DNA of 64,000 nt from a marine bacterium B5-7 (lineage in GTDB: Bacteria; Pseudomonadota; Gammaproteobacteria; Arenicellales; CAJQKF01): contig BQJD01000015.1 of assembly GCA_021604525.1 (NCBI GenBank), positions 1-64,000 of the forward strand, written 5' to 3'. The notes beneath the pieces were generated by a model. That model worked only from the letters and a program-made list of their open reading frames with translations, ran no database searches and had not been told where the DNA came from. Of the stretch, positions 34,733 to 42,217 are shown piece after piece. The translations under genes and the position numbers were made by a program. How positions within the stretch are numbered: position 1 is the stretch's first letter; each line of letters starts with the position of its first letter.

Positions 34733-35358
34733 ATCTTGCCGCCTTACGTGAATCGATTTGCCGCATGGGTGAATCGTTGTTCAATCGCTCTCTCACCTTC
34801 GGCAGCGCCGGCAATATCAGTGTACGACTGGACGATGGTGGCTTGCTGGTCACACCCACCGGGGCCTCGTTGGGCAATCTCGATCCGGCCCGCCTGTCGC
34901 GGCTCGATTCGAACGGACAATTGGTCGATGGAGACAAGCCCACCAAGGAAGATTTCCTGCATCGCGAGATGTATCGACAGCGAGCCGATGCCGGTGCGGT
35001 GGTGCATCTTCATGCCACCCATTCGGTGGCGGTAAGTTGTCTCGCCGATGTCGATCCGACCAATGTATTGCCACCGATCACGGCCTACTACGTCATGCGC
35101 GTCGGCACCCTGCCGCTGGTTCCCTATCATCCGCCGGGCGATGTCGATCTCGCTCGCGCGGTGGGCGAGATGGCCTCGAGTCACCACGCAGTGCTGCTTG
35201 CCAATCATGGACCGGTGGTGGCCGGCAGATGCCTTGAGGATGCGGTATATGCCAGCGAGGAACTCGAGGAAACCGCCAAGCTGTATCTGTTGTTGCGGGG
35301 CATGCCGTTGCGGCCGCTGACCGCCGAACAGGTGGCACGGCTGACACGCCGTAATTGA
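34729..35358 (+). CDS. otnC: Class II aldolase, probable 3-oxo-tetronate 4-phosphate decarboxylase
   Basis: A 209-residue class II aldolase/adducin protein. The zinc-site histidines are His93, His95 (VVHLHATHS) and His160 (LLANHGPVV); the catalytic acid/base is Glu80 (LHREMYRQ). OtnC enzymes decarboxylate 3-oxo-tetronate 4-phosphate to dihydroxyacetone phosphate and CO2. It ends the operon, coupled to the kinase. The product would enter glycolysis or gluconeogenesis directly. Confidence 0.85.
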   Translation: MNLAALRESICRMGESLFNRSLTFGSAGNISVRLDDGGLLVTPTGASLGNLDPARLSRLDSNGQLVDGDKPTKEDFLHREMYRQRADAGAVVHLHATHSVAVSCLADVDPTNVLPPITAYYVMRVGTLPLVPYHPPGDVDLARAVGEMASSHHAVLLANHGPVVAGRCLEDAVYASEELEETAKLYLLLRGMPLRPLTAEQVARLTRRN

Positions 35359-35438
35359 CCCTGTCGATTGCAATGATACCGATGCCGGGGTAGTCTCATC
35401 TGCGACGGATTCCTCGTAAACTTTTAAGGAGGCCGAAC

Positions 35439-35636
35439 ATGTCCGCATCGCTTTCCCCTGCTCCCCTTGATACCACCGCCCTCAACGAGATCAAGCACCT
35501 CGAAGAAGAAATCGGCAGCGTAGTGGTGGCCCTTGAGCCCATGCCGGCTTACGCCAATCTCGATAACGATCAACTACAACGCTTACGAGAGACAGAGCAG
35601 CGTCTCGGCGTGGTGATGGTCGCCTACGATAGCTGA
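35439..35636 (+). CDS. Small protein of unknown function (65 aa)
   Basis: The 65-codon frame opens with an ATG behind a strong AAGGAGG site and is acidic, with a probable helix (LNEIKHLEEEIGSVVVALEP) and a C-terminal helix containing QLQRLRETEQRLGVVMVAY. No cysteine, signal or membrane segment is present. It sits alone 80 bp after the aldolase and about 200 bp before the glutamine-synthetase-like gene. The good ribosome site and codon use support a real gene. The region 35637-35838 has no gene. Confidence 0.65.
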   Translation: MSASLSPAPLDTTALNEIKHLEEEIGSVVVALEPMPAYANLDNDQLQRLRETEQRLGVVMVAYDS

Positions 35637-35838
35637 CCTTTTCGATATATGACCTTGGCGTGTGACGGCAAGGACCTCATCCTGCCTGGCCTGATCAAAC
35701 GGGTATCCTCCGCCGGATGATAACCGGATGTAAGTGATACGGTCGTCGTATTTTAGGTGCCGGGCTGATGAATTTTCTCCTTTCAAGACGCGGCCTTCCT
35801 GCTATGCTTCGCTTTTTAAATCCGGTTAAGGCGACGCC

Positions 35839-37230
35839 ATGGGCCAATTTGATATCGACAACTATACCCCGCCGATAGTCAACGACGAAGAGGAGTTGAT
35901 TCGCTGGTTGAATGACACTCGAATCGACGAGGTCGAATGCCTGTTACCTGATATCAATGGGGTCATGCGAGGCAAGATTGTGCCTCGTGCCGAGTTTATC
36001 GCCGGCCTGTCTCGTGACGGCCTGCGAGTTCCTGAAACTGCGCTGATTCAATCGGTGACCGGAGAGAGCGATCCAGACAGTGGTGTCGCCGCCGATATCG
36101 ATCTCGATATTTTCATGCGGCCGGATCCCACCACCGTCGAGATCGTCCCCTGGATAGATGTTCCCACCGCGCAGATAATTTGTGATGCATTCGACAAGCG
36201 CGGCGAGCCGGTGGACTTTGCGCCGCGATCGGTACTGCGCAAGATTCTCGACCGCTATGCCGAGCGCGGCCTTGAAGCCGTGGTTGCACCGGAGCTTGAA
36301 TTTTACCTGGTCGAGAAAAATATCGATCCCGATCTGCCGCTCAGTGTACCGACAGGTATGTCGGGGCGTCGCGAAGCCGGTCGTCAGGCTTATGGAATCG
36401 AAGCGGTCAACGAGTACGATGATGTCGTTAACCTGATATACGACTATTGTGAAGCGGGCGATATTCATGTCGGCACGGTGGCCCACGAAGCCGGTCCCGC
36501 GCAGATCGAAATCAACTTTCGTCATGGCGATCCCATGGTCATCGCCGACCAGGTATTTCTATTTAAACGCATGGTGCGAAAAGCCGCCATACGTCATGAC
36601 ATGTATGCCACGTTCATGGCTCAGCCCTATGCCAACGAGCCCGGCTCCGCCATGCATGTTCATCAGTCGATTATAACCACCGCGGATGGCAACAACCTGT
36701 TCTCGACCGCCGATGGCGGCGATACCGATGCGTTATTGCATTATGTCGCCGGTCTGCAAACTTATGTGGAACAGGCCATTGCGCTGTTCTGTCCGAACGT
36801 GAATTCCTTCAGGCGCATGCGGCTTGAATCCGATGCGCCGATCAATCTTAACTGGGGTCGCGATAATCGAACCTGCGGTCTGCGCATACCGGACTCGGGC
36901 CCTGATGCGAGGCGTGTGGAAAATCGTATCGGCGGTGCCGACGCCAATCCGTATCTGGCCTTTGCGGCGACACTCGCCTGCGGTCTGCTGGGTCTTGAAG
37001 AAGGCAGGCAACCGGGCCCCATGACCGAGGGCGATGCCCACGAACTCGCCTTCACACTGCCGCGCCATTTGCCCGATGCCCTGATCAAGCTGGAAAACTC
37101 GACAGCCCTGCGTGACATATTAGGCTCACGCTTTGTCGATGCCTTTGTCGAGGTCAAGAACCTTGAGCTGATGAAGTACAACCGGGTGGTCAGTTCCTGG
37201 GAGCGCAACTACCTGTTGCTCAGCACTTAA
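35839..37230 (+). CDS. Glutamine synthetase-family protein (gamma-glutamylpolyamine synthetase-like)
   Basis: A 463-residue enzyme with the beta-grasp N-terminal domain (CLLPDINGVMRGKIVPRAEF) and the catalytic domain. Metal and ATP residues are carried by VVAPELEFYLV, VAHEAGPAQIEINFRHGDP and SAMHVHQS; the PuuA-like segment is ENRIGGADANPYLA. The regulatory adenylylation tyrosine region of GlnA is not conserved. Relatives ligate glutamate to polyamines or other amines. It is followed 25 bp later by a nitrilase-family hydrolase, which could remove or recycle an amide. Confidence 0.88.
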   Translation: MGQFDIDNYTPPIVNDEEELIRWLNDTRIDEVECLLPDINGVMRGKIVPRAEFIAGLSRDGLRVPETALIQSVTGESDPDSGVAADIDLDIFMRPDPTTVEIVPWIDVPTAQIICDAFDKRGEPVDFAPRSVLRKILDRYAERGLEAVVAPELEFYLVEKNIDPDLPLSVPTGMSGRREAGRQAYGIEAVNEYDDVVNLIYDYCEAGDIHVGTVAHEAGPAQIEINFRHGDPMVIADQVFLFKRMVRKAAIRHDMYATFMAQPYANEPGSAMHVHQSIITTADGNNLFSTADGGDTDALLHYVAGLQTYVEQAIALFCPNVNSFRRMRLESDAPINLNWGRDNRTCGLRIPDSGPDARRVENRIGGADANPYLAFAATLACGLLGLEEGRQPGPMTEGDAHELAFTLPRHLPDALIKLENSTALRDILGSRFVDAFVEVKNLELMKYNRVVSSWERNYLLLST

Positions 37231-37255
37231 CAGCGCCTGATCGAATAGTCGTACT

Positions 37256-38131
37256 TTGTTCGTGAACCCAACGCATCTTCAGGTCGCGATTGCGCAGATC
37301 GATTGTGTGTTGGGCGACGTTCGCGCCAATGCCGACAAGCATATCGAGTACATTGAGCGTGCCCGCACCGAGGGTGCCGAGCTGCTGCTGTTTCCGGAAT
37401 TATCGTTGACCGGCTATCGACTCGGTGCGGATATCATTAAAGTCGCACTCGGGCGTAATGATCCCTTGATCACTGAACTGGCAGAAGCGGGTCGTGGCAT
37501 GACGGTGGTGCTCGGTCTCGTTGAAGAAGGACCCGCCGCGCAGTATTACAACTCAGCCGTTATCCTGCGGGACGGTGGTGTGGCATTTCAGCATCGCAAA
37601 CTGAACCTGCCGACCTACGCCAATCTTGAAGAAGGCAAGCTGTTCGCCCAGGGCAGCTTTGTGGATGTGTTGCGCGATGGCTCCAACTGGACGCTGGCGA
37701 CGTTGATCTGCGCCGATTTATGGAATCCTGCGCTGGTTCATCTGGCTATGGTCAGTGGTGCCACCCTGTTGCTGGCACCAATTAACTCGGCTACGGATGC
37801 AAGCGAGTTTTCCAATGGCCGAAGCTGGAATCTGGCGGTTAATTTCTACGCCATGATGTACGGCATGCCGGTGATGATGGCCAATCGTATTGGCGAAGAA
37901 TTTGGTGCGCGTTACTGGGGTGGTTCACGCATTCTCGATCCGTTCGGCAAGGTATTGGCGGAGGCCGGTGATGAAGAAACCCTGATCCACGCGACCCTTG
38001 ATTACGACGATGTACGCCGCGCGCGGTTCGCCCTGCCTACGGTACGAGATTCGAATATCAATCTGGTACATCGAGAGATGGGACGCCTTCAGGCGGTGGT
38101 TGGCGTCCCGGAATTTGTTCGCAACGAATGA
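37256..38131 (+). CDS. Carbon-nitrogen hydrolase (nitrilase superfamily)
   Basis: A 291-residue amidase-type enzyme with the nitrilase catalytic set: Glu48 (LLLFPELSLTGY), Lys115 (HRKLNLPTY) and Cys152 (LICADLWNP). It hydrolyses a C-N bond in an amide or N-carbamoyl compound. No ATG precedes the domain: TTG at 37256 or GTG at 37262 must start it, and no clear ribosome site decides. It probably works with the glutamine-synthetase-like enzyme directly upstream. Confidence 0.88.
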   Translation: MFVNPTHLQVAIAQIDCVLGDVRANADKHIEYIERARTEGAELLLFPELSLTGYRLGADIIKVALGRNDPLITELAEAGRGMTVVLGLVEEGPAAQYYNSAVILRDGGVAFQHRKLNLPTYANLEEGKLFAQGSFVDVLRDGSNWTLATLICADLWNPALVHLAMVSGATLLLAPINSATDASEFSNGRSWNLAVNFYAMMYGMPVMMANRIGEEFGARYWGGSRILDPFGKVLAEAGDEETLIHATLDYDDVRRARFALPTVRDSNINLVHREMGRLQAVVGVPEFVRNE

Positions 38132-38256
38132 TTGACGCAGCGGTTCGATCCTCATCACGGCATCATTACCGCACAGCTTGAAGCGTTGAAAAAATCCTCG
38201 CCGGCGCCCACACTGATGAACTAACACTCGAAATGAATCACTAATTCAGCCTGCTT

Positions 38257-39858
38257 ATGGATGCACCGGTACTTGCAAAAAGTCTTGACGAGCTCAAGCT
38301 GAGACAATCGGTTCAGGACACCCTGCCCGGCGATCGCGGTTCCAATCAGATTCGCCAGACACCGGGCGTGTGCTATGCCTATGTCGCGCCACGCACGCCA
38401 CATTCGCCGAGTCTGGTTGCGCTGTCGGATGAGATGGTCGATGCATTGGAACTGCATCCGCAAATTACCGCGAGTCCGGAATTTTTGCATCTGGTATCCG
38501 GTGGCGAACTACCCGAAGGCATGGACCCGTATGCCTGGTGTTACGGCGGCCACCAGTTCGGTCACTGGGCAGGCCAGCTCGGTGACGGGCGGGCCATCAA
38601 TCTGGGCGAAGTGCTGGGTCGTGGTAATTCGCACTACGTGCTGCAACTAAAAGGCGCCGGCAAAACACCTTATTCAAGAACCGCCGATGGCCTGGCGGTA
38701 TTGAGATCCTCATTACGCGAGTTTTTATGCAGTGAAGCGATGCATCATCTGGGCGTGCCGACGACGCGTGCCTTGAGCCTCGCCCTGACTGGCGAAGAAG
38801 TCATCCGCGACATGTTTTACAACGGCAATGCCAGGGCCGAGCCTGGCGCAGTAGTGTGTCGGGTCGCGCCGAGCTTCGTTCGCTTCGGCAACTTCGAGAT
38901 TCATACCGCACGTGGTGAAACCGAACTGCTTAAAACACTGGCCAACTACACCATTCGCCAGGACTTTCCCCATCTCGACGAACCCACGCGCAGCGACGAT
39001 CCGACGGACATTTACATCGAGTGGTTTAACGAGATCTGCCGGCGCACGGCCGACCTGATGGTTCACTGGATGCGGGTTGGTTTCTGTCACGGCGTGATGA
39101 ATACCGACAACATGTCGATCCTGGGTCTCACCATCGACTATGGACCCTATGGCTGGCTGGAGGATTACGATCCCAACTGGACGCCGAACACGACCGATGC
39201 ATCCGGTCGTCGTTATGCCTTCGGTAATCAGCCGCGCATAGCGTTATGGAATCTTAACCAGCTTGCCAATGCGCTATATCCATTGATCAACAAGACCGAA
39301 CCCCTTGAAGCGGCGCTATCCGCATTTGCAGAACGCTACAACGACCGTTGGCGTAGCATGATGGCGAACAAGCTTGGTTTAATCGATTTCCGGGAGGGCG
39401 ATGAAGCGCTCATCAAGGAAGTCATCGAAATTCTGTCCCACGTTGAAACGGACATGACTTTATTCTTCCGCGCCCTGGCCAAGGCAGGTGATCCTGGTGA
39501 CACTCGTGCGCTCTTCAAATGCGCCTGGTATCAGGAAGATGAGATTAACGACGAATATCTGAACCGCCTCGATCATTGGTTAAACGACTATCTCGTGCGC
39601 CTTGCATCCGATAATGAATTAAGCGATGCACGAATGCGTCGAATGAATGCGGTCAATCCGAAATACGTGTTACGCAACTATCTCGCCCAGGTCGCTATCG
39701 ATGCGGCGGAGTCGGGCGACTTCAAAGAGGTTCATCGACTGCTAGACGTCATGCGTCGTCCTTATGACGAGCAGCCGGAATATGAAAGCTATGCTGCCCG
39801 GCGGCCGGAATGGGCGCGCAACCGCCCAGGATGTTCGATGTTGTCGTGCAGTTCGTAG
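38257..39858 (+). CDS. selO: Protein adenylyltransferase SelO (YdiU/UPF0061)
   Basis: A 533-residue pseudokinase-fold AMPylator. Hallmarks are YGGHQFGHWAGQLGDGRA, QLKGAGKTPYSRTADG, and FCHGVMNTDNMSILGLTIDY, the inverted active site. It AMPylates Ser, Thr or Tyr of partner proteins in redox homeostasis. The C terminus is GCSMLSCSS: Cys531 takes the third-from-last position that is selenocysteine in human SELENOO. Length and motifs are complete. It converges with the Sel1-repeat gene, 12 bp between stops. Confidence 0.93.
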   Translation: MDAPVLAKSLDELKLRQSVQDTLPGDRGSNQIRQTPGVCYAYVAPRTPHSPSLVALSDEMVDALELHPQITASPEFLHLVSGGELPEGMDPYAWCYGGHQFGHWAGQLGDGRAINLGEVLGRGNSHYVLQLKGAGKTPYSRTADGLAVLRSSLREFLCSEAMHHLGVPTTRALSLALTGEEVIRDMFYNGNARAEPGAVVCRVAPSFVRFGNFEIHTARGETELLKTLANYTIRQDFPHLDEPTRSDDPTDIYIEWFNEICRRTADLMVHWMRVGFCHGVMNTDNMSILGLTIDYGPYGWLEDYDPNWTPNTTDASGRRYAFGNQPRIALWNLNQLANALYPLINKTEPLEAALSAFAERYNDRWRSMMANKLGLIDFREGDEALIKEVIEILSHVETDMTLFFRALAKAGDPGDTRALFKCAWYQEDEINDEYLNRLDHWLNDYLVRLASDNELSDARMRRMNAVNPKYVLRNYLAQVAIDAAESGDFKEVHRLLDVMRRPYDEQPEYESYAARRPEWARNRPGCSMLSCSS

Positions 39859-39870
39859 AAAAAGTCTCTT

Positions 39871-40296
39871 CTAAAATCCCGCTTCTTTTAAAAGACGTTC
39901 GGCCAGCGCCTCGTCTTTTTCCACCAGCGTGCCCTCGCGATACATCATCGCCAAGGTCGTCTTTGAGCCGACCAGTCCCTGTTCGGCAGCCTTGCCAAAC
40001 CACTCCACAGCCTTGGCGCCGTTTTGCTCAACGCACTCGCCGTCCATGTACATGAAGCCGAGTCCATGCTGCGCCAAAGGGTGTCCGCGTGTGGCAGCAT
40101 TTTTCATTGCACTGAACGCTTTCAAATCATTGCGTAATACCCCAAGGCCGTTTTGATACATGATGGCCATGCGGTATTCGGCCTCGGGCTCACCCGCATC
40201 AGCGAGGGGGGCGAGAAGTTTCAATGCCTGGGTAAAATTTTTCGACTCGAACGCCGATATGCCGCTGGCAAGATCCATGTTGTTATTATCGTTCAT
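39871..40296 (-). CDS. Sel1-repeat protein
   Basis: A 141-residue protein made of about three to four Sel1-like repeats. The unit is seen as AEYRMAIMYQNGLGVLRNDL, AQHGLGFMYMDGECVEQN and SKTTLAMMYREGTLVEKDEA. No signal peptide is present, so it is cytoplasmic. Sel1 repeats are helical scaffolds for protein contacts. It is convergent with selO; a functional link is only suggested. Confidence 0.88.
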   Translation of the reverse strand: MNDNNNMDLASGISAFESKNFTQALKLLAPLADAGEPEAEYRMAIMYQNGLGVLRNDLKAFSAMKNAATRGHPLAQHGLGFMYMDGECVEQNGAKAVEWFGKAAEQGLVGSKTTLAMMYREGTLVEKDEALAERLLKEAGF

Positions 40297-40428
40297 AAAA
40301 TACCTGTGAACCGATGAATTGATTGATGGCGATCATTATCTCGCATCACCAGACATAGATCGTTACCCCATAAGAGATGCTGTATAAATTCAATAGAAGA
40401 CGAGCTGCTCGTTTTATTCTGGATTGAC

Positions 40429-40446
40429 CGTACGTTTTAACGTACG
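40429..40446. promoter_or_regulatory. Palindromic operator of yefM-yoeB
   Basis: CGTACGTT-TT-AACGTACG is an 18-bp perfect inverted repeat nine bases before the yefM start, overlapping a TTGACC -35-like hexamer. E. coli YefM binds palindromes with a TGTACA core; here the core is CGTACG. It is a likely site of conditional autorepression by YefM and YefM-YoeB. Confidence 0.7.
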
Positions 40447-40454
40447 ATAAGCGC

Positions 40455-40697
40455 ATGAGTACATTAACTGCCAGTGAAGCCCGTGCCAAGTTGTACCGCC
40501 TGATCGACGAGACGGCTGAATCCCACGTGCCGATTCGAATCACCGGTAAGCGTCATAGTGCTGTCCTGATCTCTGAAGAAGATTGGGCCTCGCTGCAGGA
40601 AACGATTTACCTTCTTTCAATCCCCGGAATGAGAGAGTCGGTTCGTGAAGGAATGAATAGCCCAGTCAATGACTGTGCAAAGGAACTTGATTGGTGA
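40455..40697 (+). CDS. yefM: YefM-family antitoxin
   Basis: An 80-residue Phd/YefM protein. The N-terminal DNA-binding region is STLTASEARAKLYRLIDETA; IRITGKRHSAVLISEEDWAS follows, and the C-terminal toxin-binding helix is MRESVREGMNSPVNDC. It neutralises the YoeB toxin and represses the operon through the palindrome just upstream. Its stop overlaps the toxin start. Confidence 0.9.
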   Translation: MSTLTASEARAKLYRLIDETAESHVPIRITGKRHSAVLISEEDWASLQETIYLLSIPGMRESVREGMNSPVNDCAKELDW

Positions 40698-40957
40698 CCT
40701 GGAGCGTTGCCTATACCAAACAAGCTCAGAAAGACGCCAAAAAAATTGCCCAAAGCAATCTTAAGCAAAATGTGTTGGAACTGATATCTCTACTTGAACA
40801 GGACCCACGTAAAAATCCACCGCAATTTGAAAAACTGATTGGTGACTTGGAGGGCGCATATTCACGAAGAATAAATATTCAACATCGGTTGGTGTACCAA
40901 GTGTTGGATGAAGAACACGTAGTAAAAGTCTTGCACATGTGGACACACTACGAGTAA
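40694..40957 (+). CDS. yoeB: YoeB-family mRNA interferase toxin
   Basis: An 87-residue RelE/YoeB ribosome-dependent ribonuclease. The catalytic-type residues are Glu46, the Arg in IQHRLVYQV (about residue 65) and the C-terminal His-Tyr (MWTHYE), so it should be active. GTG at 40694 overlaps the antitoxin TGA; a TTG three bases earlier is the alternative. Production is coupled to the antitoxin. The chain ends in Glu after the His-Tyr pair. Confidence 0.9.
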   Translation: MTWSVAYTKQAQKDAKKIAQSNLKQNVLELISLLEQDPRKNPPQFEKLIGDLEGAYSRRINIQHRLVYQVLDEEHVVKVLHMWTHYE

Positions 40958-41039
40958 TAAAATTTCAAGCCTGTTCCGGTTATCGATTTGTAAAAAAACG
41001 CCTGCTGCGTATCCGCCGATTAAGCTGCATGGTAAGTGC

Positions 41040-41486
41040 ATGATGTTCGTACCCAGGGAAAATCTGAAAAAGATTCCAAGTCGTCGCTGGGCTCAACCAG
41101 ATCGACGATTCTTTGCTTGTGGAGCGTGCCATATACTTGCGCATGCATATATGGAAGAGTTTTTCGGCAATGACTTCCGACCTTTCTGGGTTCGTCCAGT
41201 AGAAGGTTTCACCGGGAATCATATTTTTGTCTCAAACGGAGTGAGTGCGTTTGATTATCATGGATACTCAAATGTCACTTCGTTGTTGCGTCATTACGCA
41301 AAGAGGGGCGAGTGGTATTACCCCGGCTGGATGGCTGATATCGTGCCAATCGAAGCCGCAGAATTGCTTGGTCAAGGACAGCGGGATGGCTTGTATTTAC
41401 TTCCACCCGATAGGTTTTTAAAAGATCCCCTGCCTCGGGCTAAAAAGTTTCTCGCACGCTTTGCACATATTTTTACGGATAATTAA
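41040..41486 (+). CDS. Putative papain-like/transglutaminase-like protein, unknown function
   Basis: A 148-residue protein with no signal peptide. Cys30-His31 lies at the start of a helix (FFACGACHILAHAYMEEFFG). About 30 residues later come GNHIFVSNG with His61, and AFDYHGY with Asp72. The order Cys, then His, then Asp recalls small papain-like folds found in toxin-related and unclassified proteins. No experimental family is recognised. It follows yoeB after 82 bp in an AT-richer accessory pocket. The catalytic reading is inference. Confidence 0.6.
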   Translation: MMFVPRENLKKIPSRRWAQPDRRFFACGACHILAHAYMEEFFGNDFRPFWVRPVEGFTGNHIFVSNGVSAFDYHGYSNVTSLLRHYAKRGEWYYPGWMADIVPIEAAELLGQGQRDGLYLLPPDRFLKDPLPRAKKFLARFAHIFTDN

Positions 41487-41563
41487 GAACAGCCAAAAAG
41501 TAATCAAGAACACATATGCATGGGTCGGTTGCTATCTGCCAATCGTTAGTTTGAATATTGAAA

Positions 41564-42094
41564 ATGAATCCGTTGATTCTTTTTTATACGGGAAGCCATC
41601 CGGATAGCCGGGGACGGTTTCTGTTCGATGTTCTTCAACAGGATGATGATTGGCTGGAGACTTGCCATGATTATATTCAATGGCTTTTCCCAAACAGGGA
41701 ACCCAGCAGGGTCACACCGGATGCGCCGATTATCACCAAAGAGGTTCAAAATGCCTTCCTTGATGATGAGTTGTTACGTAATCAGTTAAGAGCAAGTTTT
41801 AAACGTATCCTGTCCTTTTACGGACTGAAACAGGCAGGGAGTGAGATCGTCAAGGCTGAGAACTGGAGTGATCGAAAGAGTTACTGGTTTACTCATGATA
41901 CGCATAATAATTTACGTATTACCCGTATTTTGAAATGCTTGTCCACGCTGGGTCTGTCATCTGAAGCGTGCATGTTTTACAAGACGCTAAACAAACTACA
42001 ACAAGAAGAGCCAGATTGCGGACCAGGAACGAGGGCTTACAAATTCTGGCATGAAGCTATTGCGGAAAATTCGTCCAGCAAAGCTAACCCATGA
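41564..42094 (+). CDS. OGFr-domain protein (opioid growth factor receptor-related)
   Basis: A 176-residue protein from the ATG at 41564. It carries the OGFr_N pattern DDWLETCHDYIQWLFPNREP followed by Ser. In this family a helical domain of unknown activity is shared between bacteria and animals. An upstream TTG is in frame but unnecessary. No ribosome site is clear. It ends the accessory pocket; about 120 bp of non-coding DNA follows before the TrpD-like gene. Confidence 0.75.
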   Translation: MNPLILFYTGSHPDSRGRFLFDVLQQDDDWLETCHDYIQWLFPNREPSRVTPDAPIITKEVQNAFLDDELLRNQLRASFKRILSFYGLKQAGSEIVKAENWSDRKSYWFTHDTHNNLRITRILKCLSTLGLSSEACMFYKTLNKLQQEEPDCGPGTRAYKFWHEAIAENSSSKANP

Positions 42095-42217
42095 TACTTA
42101 ATTCTCCGCTCAAGTTAACAAGGTCGTTCCAACGCGCCCCCAAACAGGGATATTAGTTTGAAGGTGGCTATGGGCTAAACTACTGCGCTCTTGGTTACGC
42201 ACATAACGTGAGGTTCG

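Noticed and set aside
34744-35448. 234-codon minus-strand frame opposite the class II aldolase
   Set aside because: Shadow of otnC, whose catalytic residues are all in place on the plus strand.
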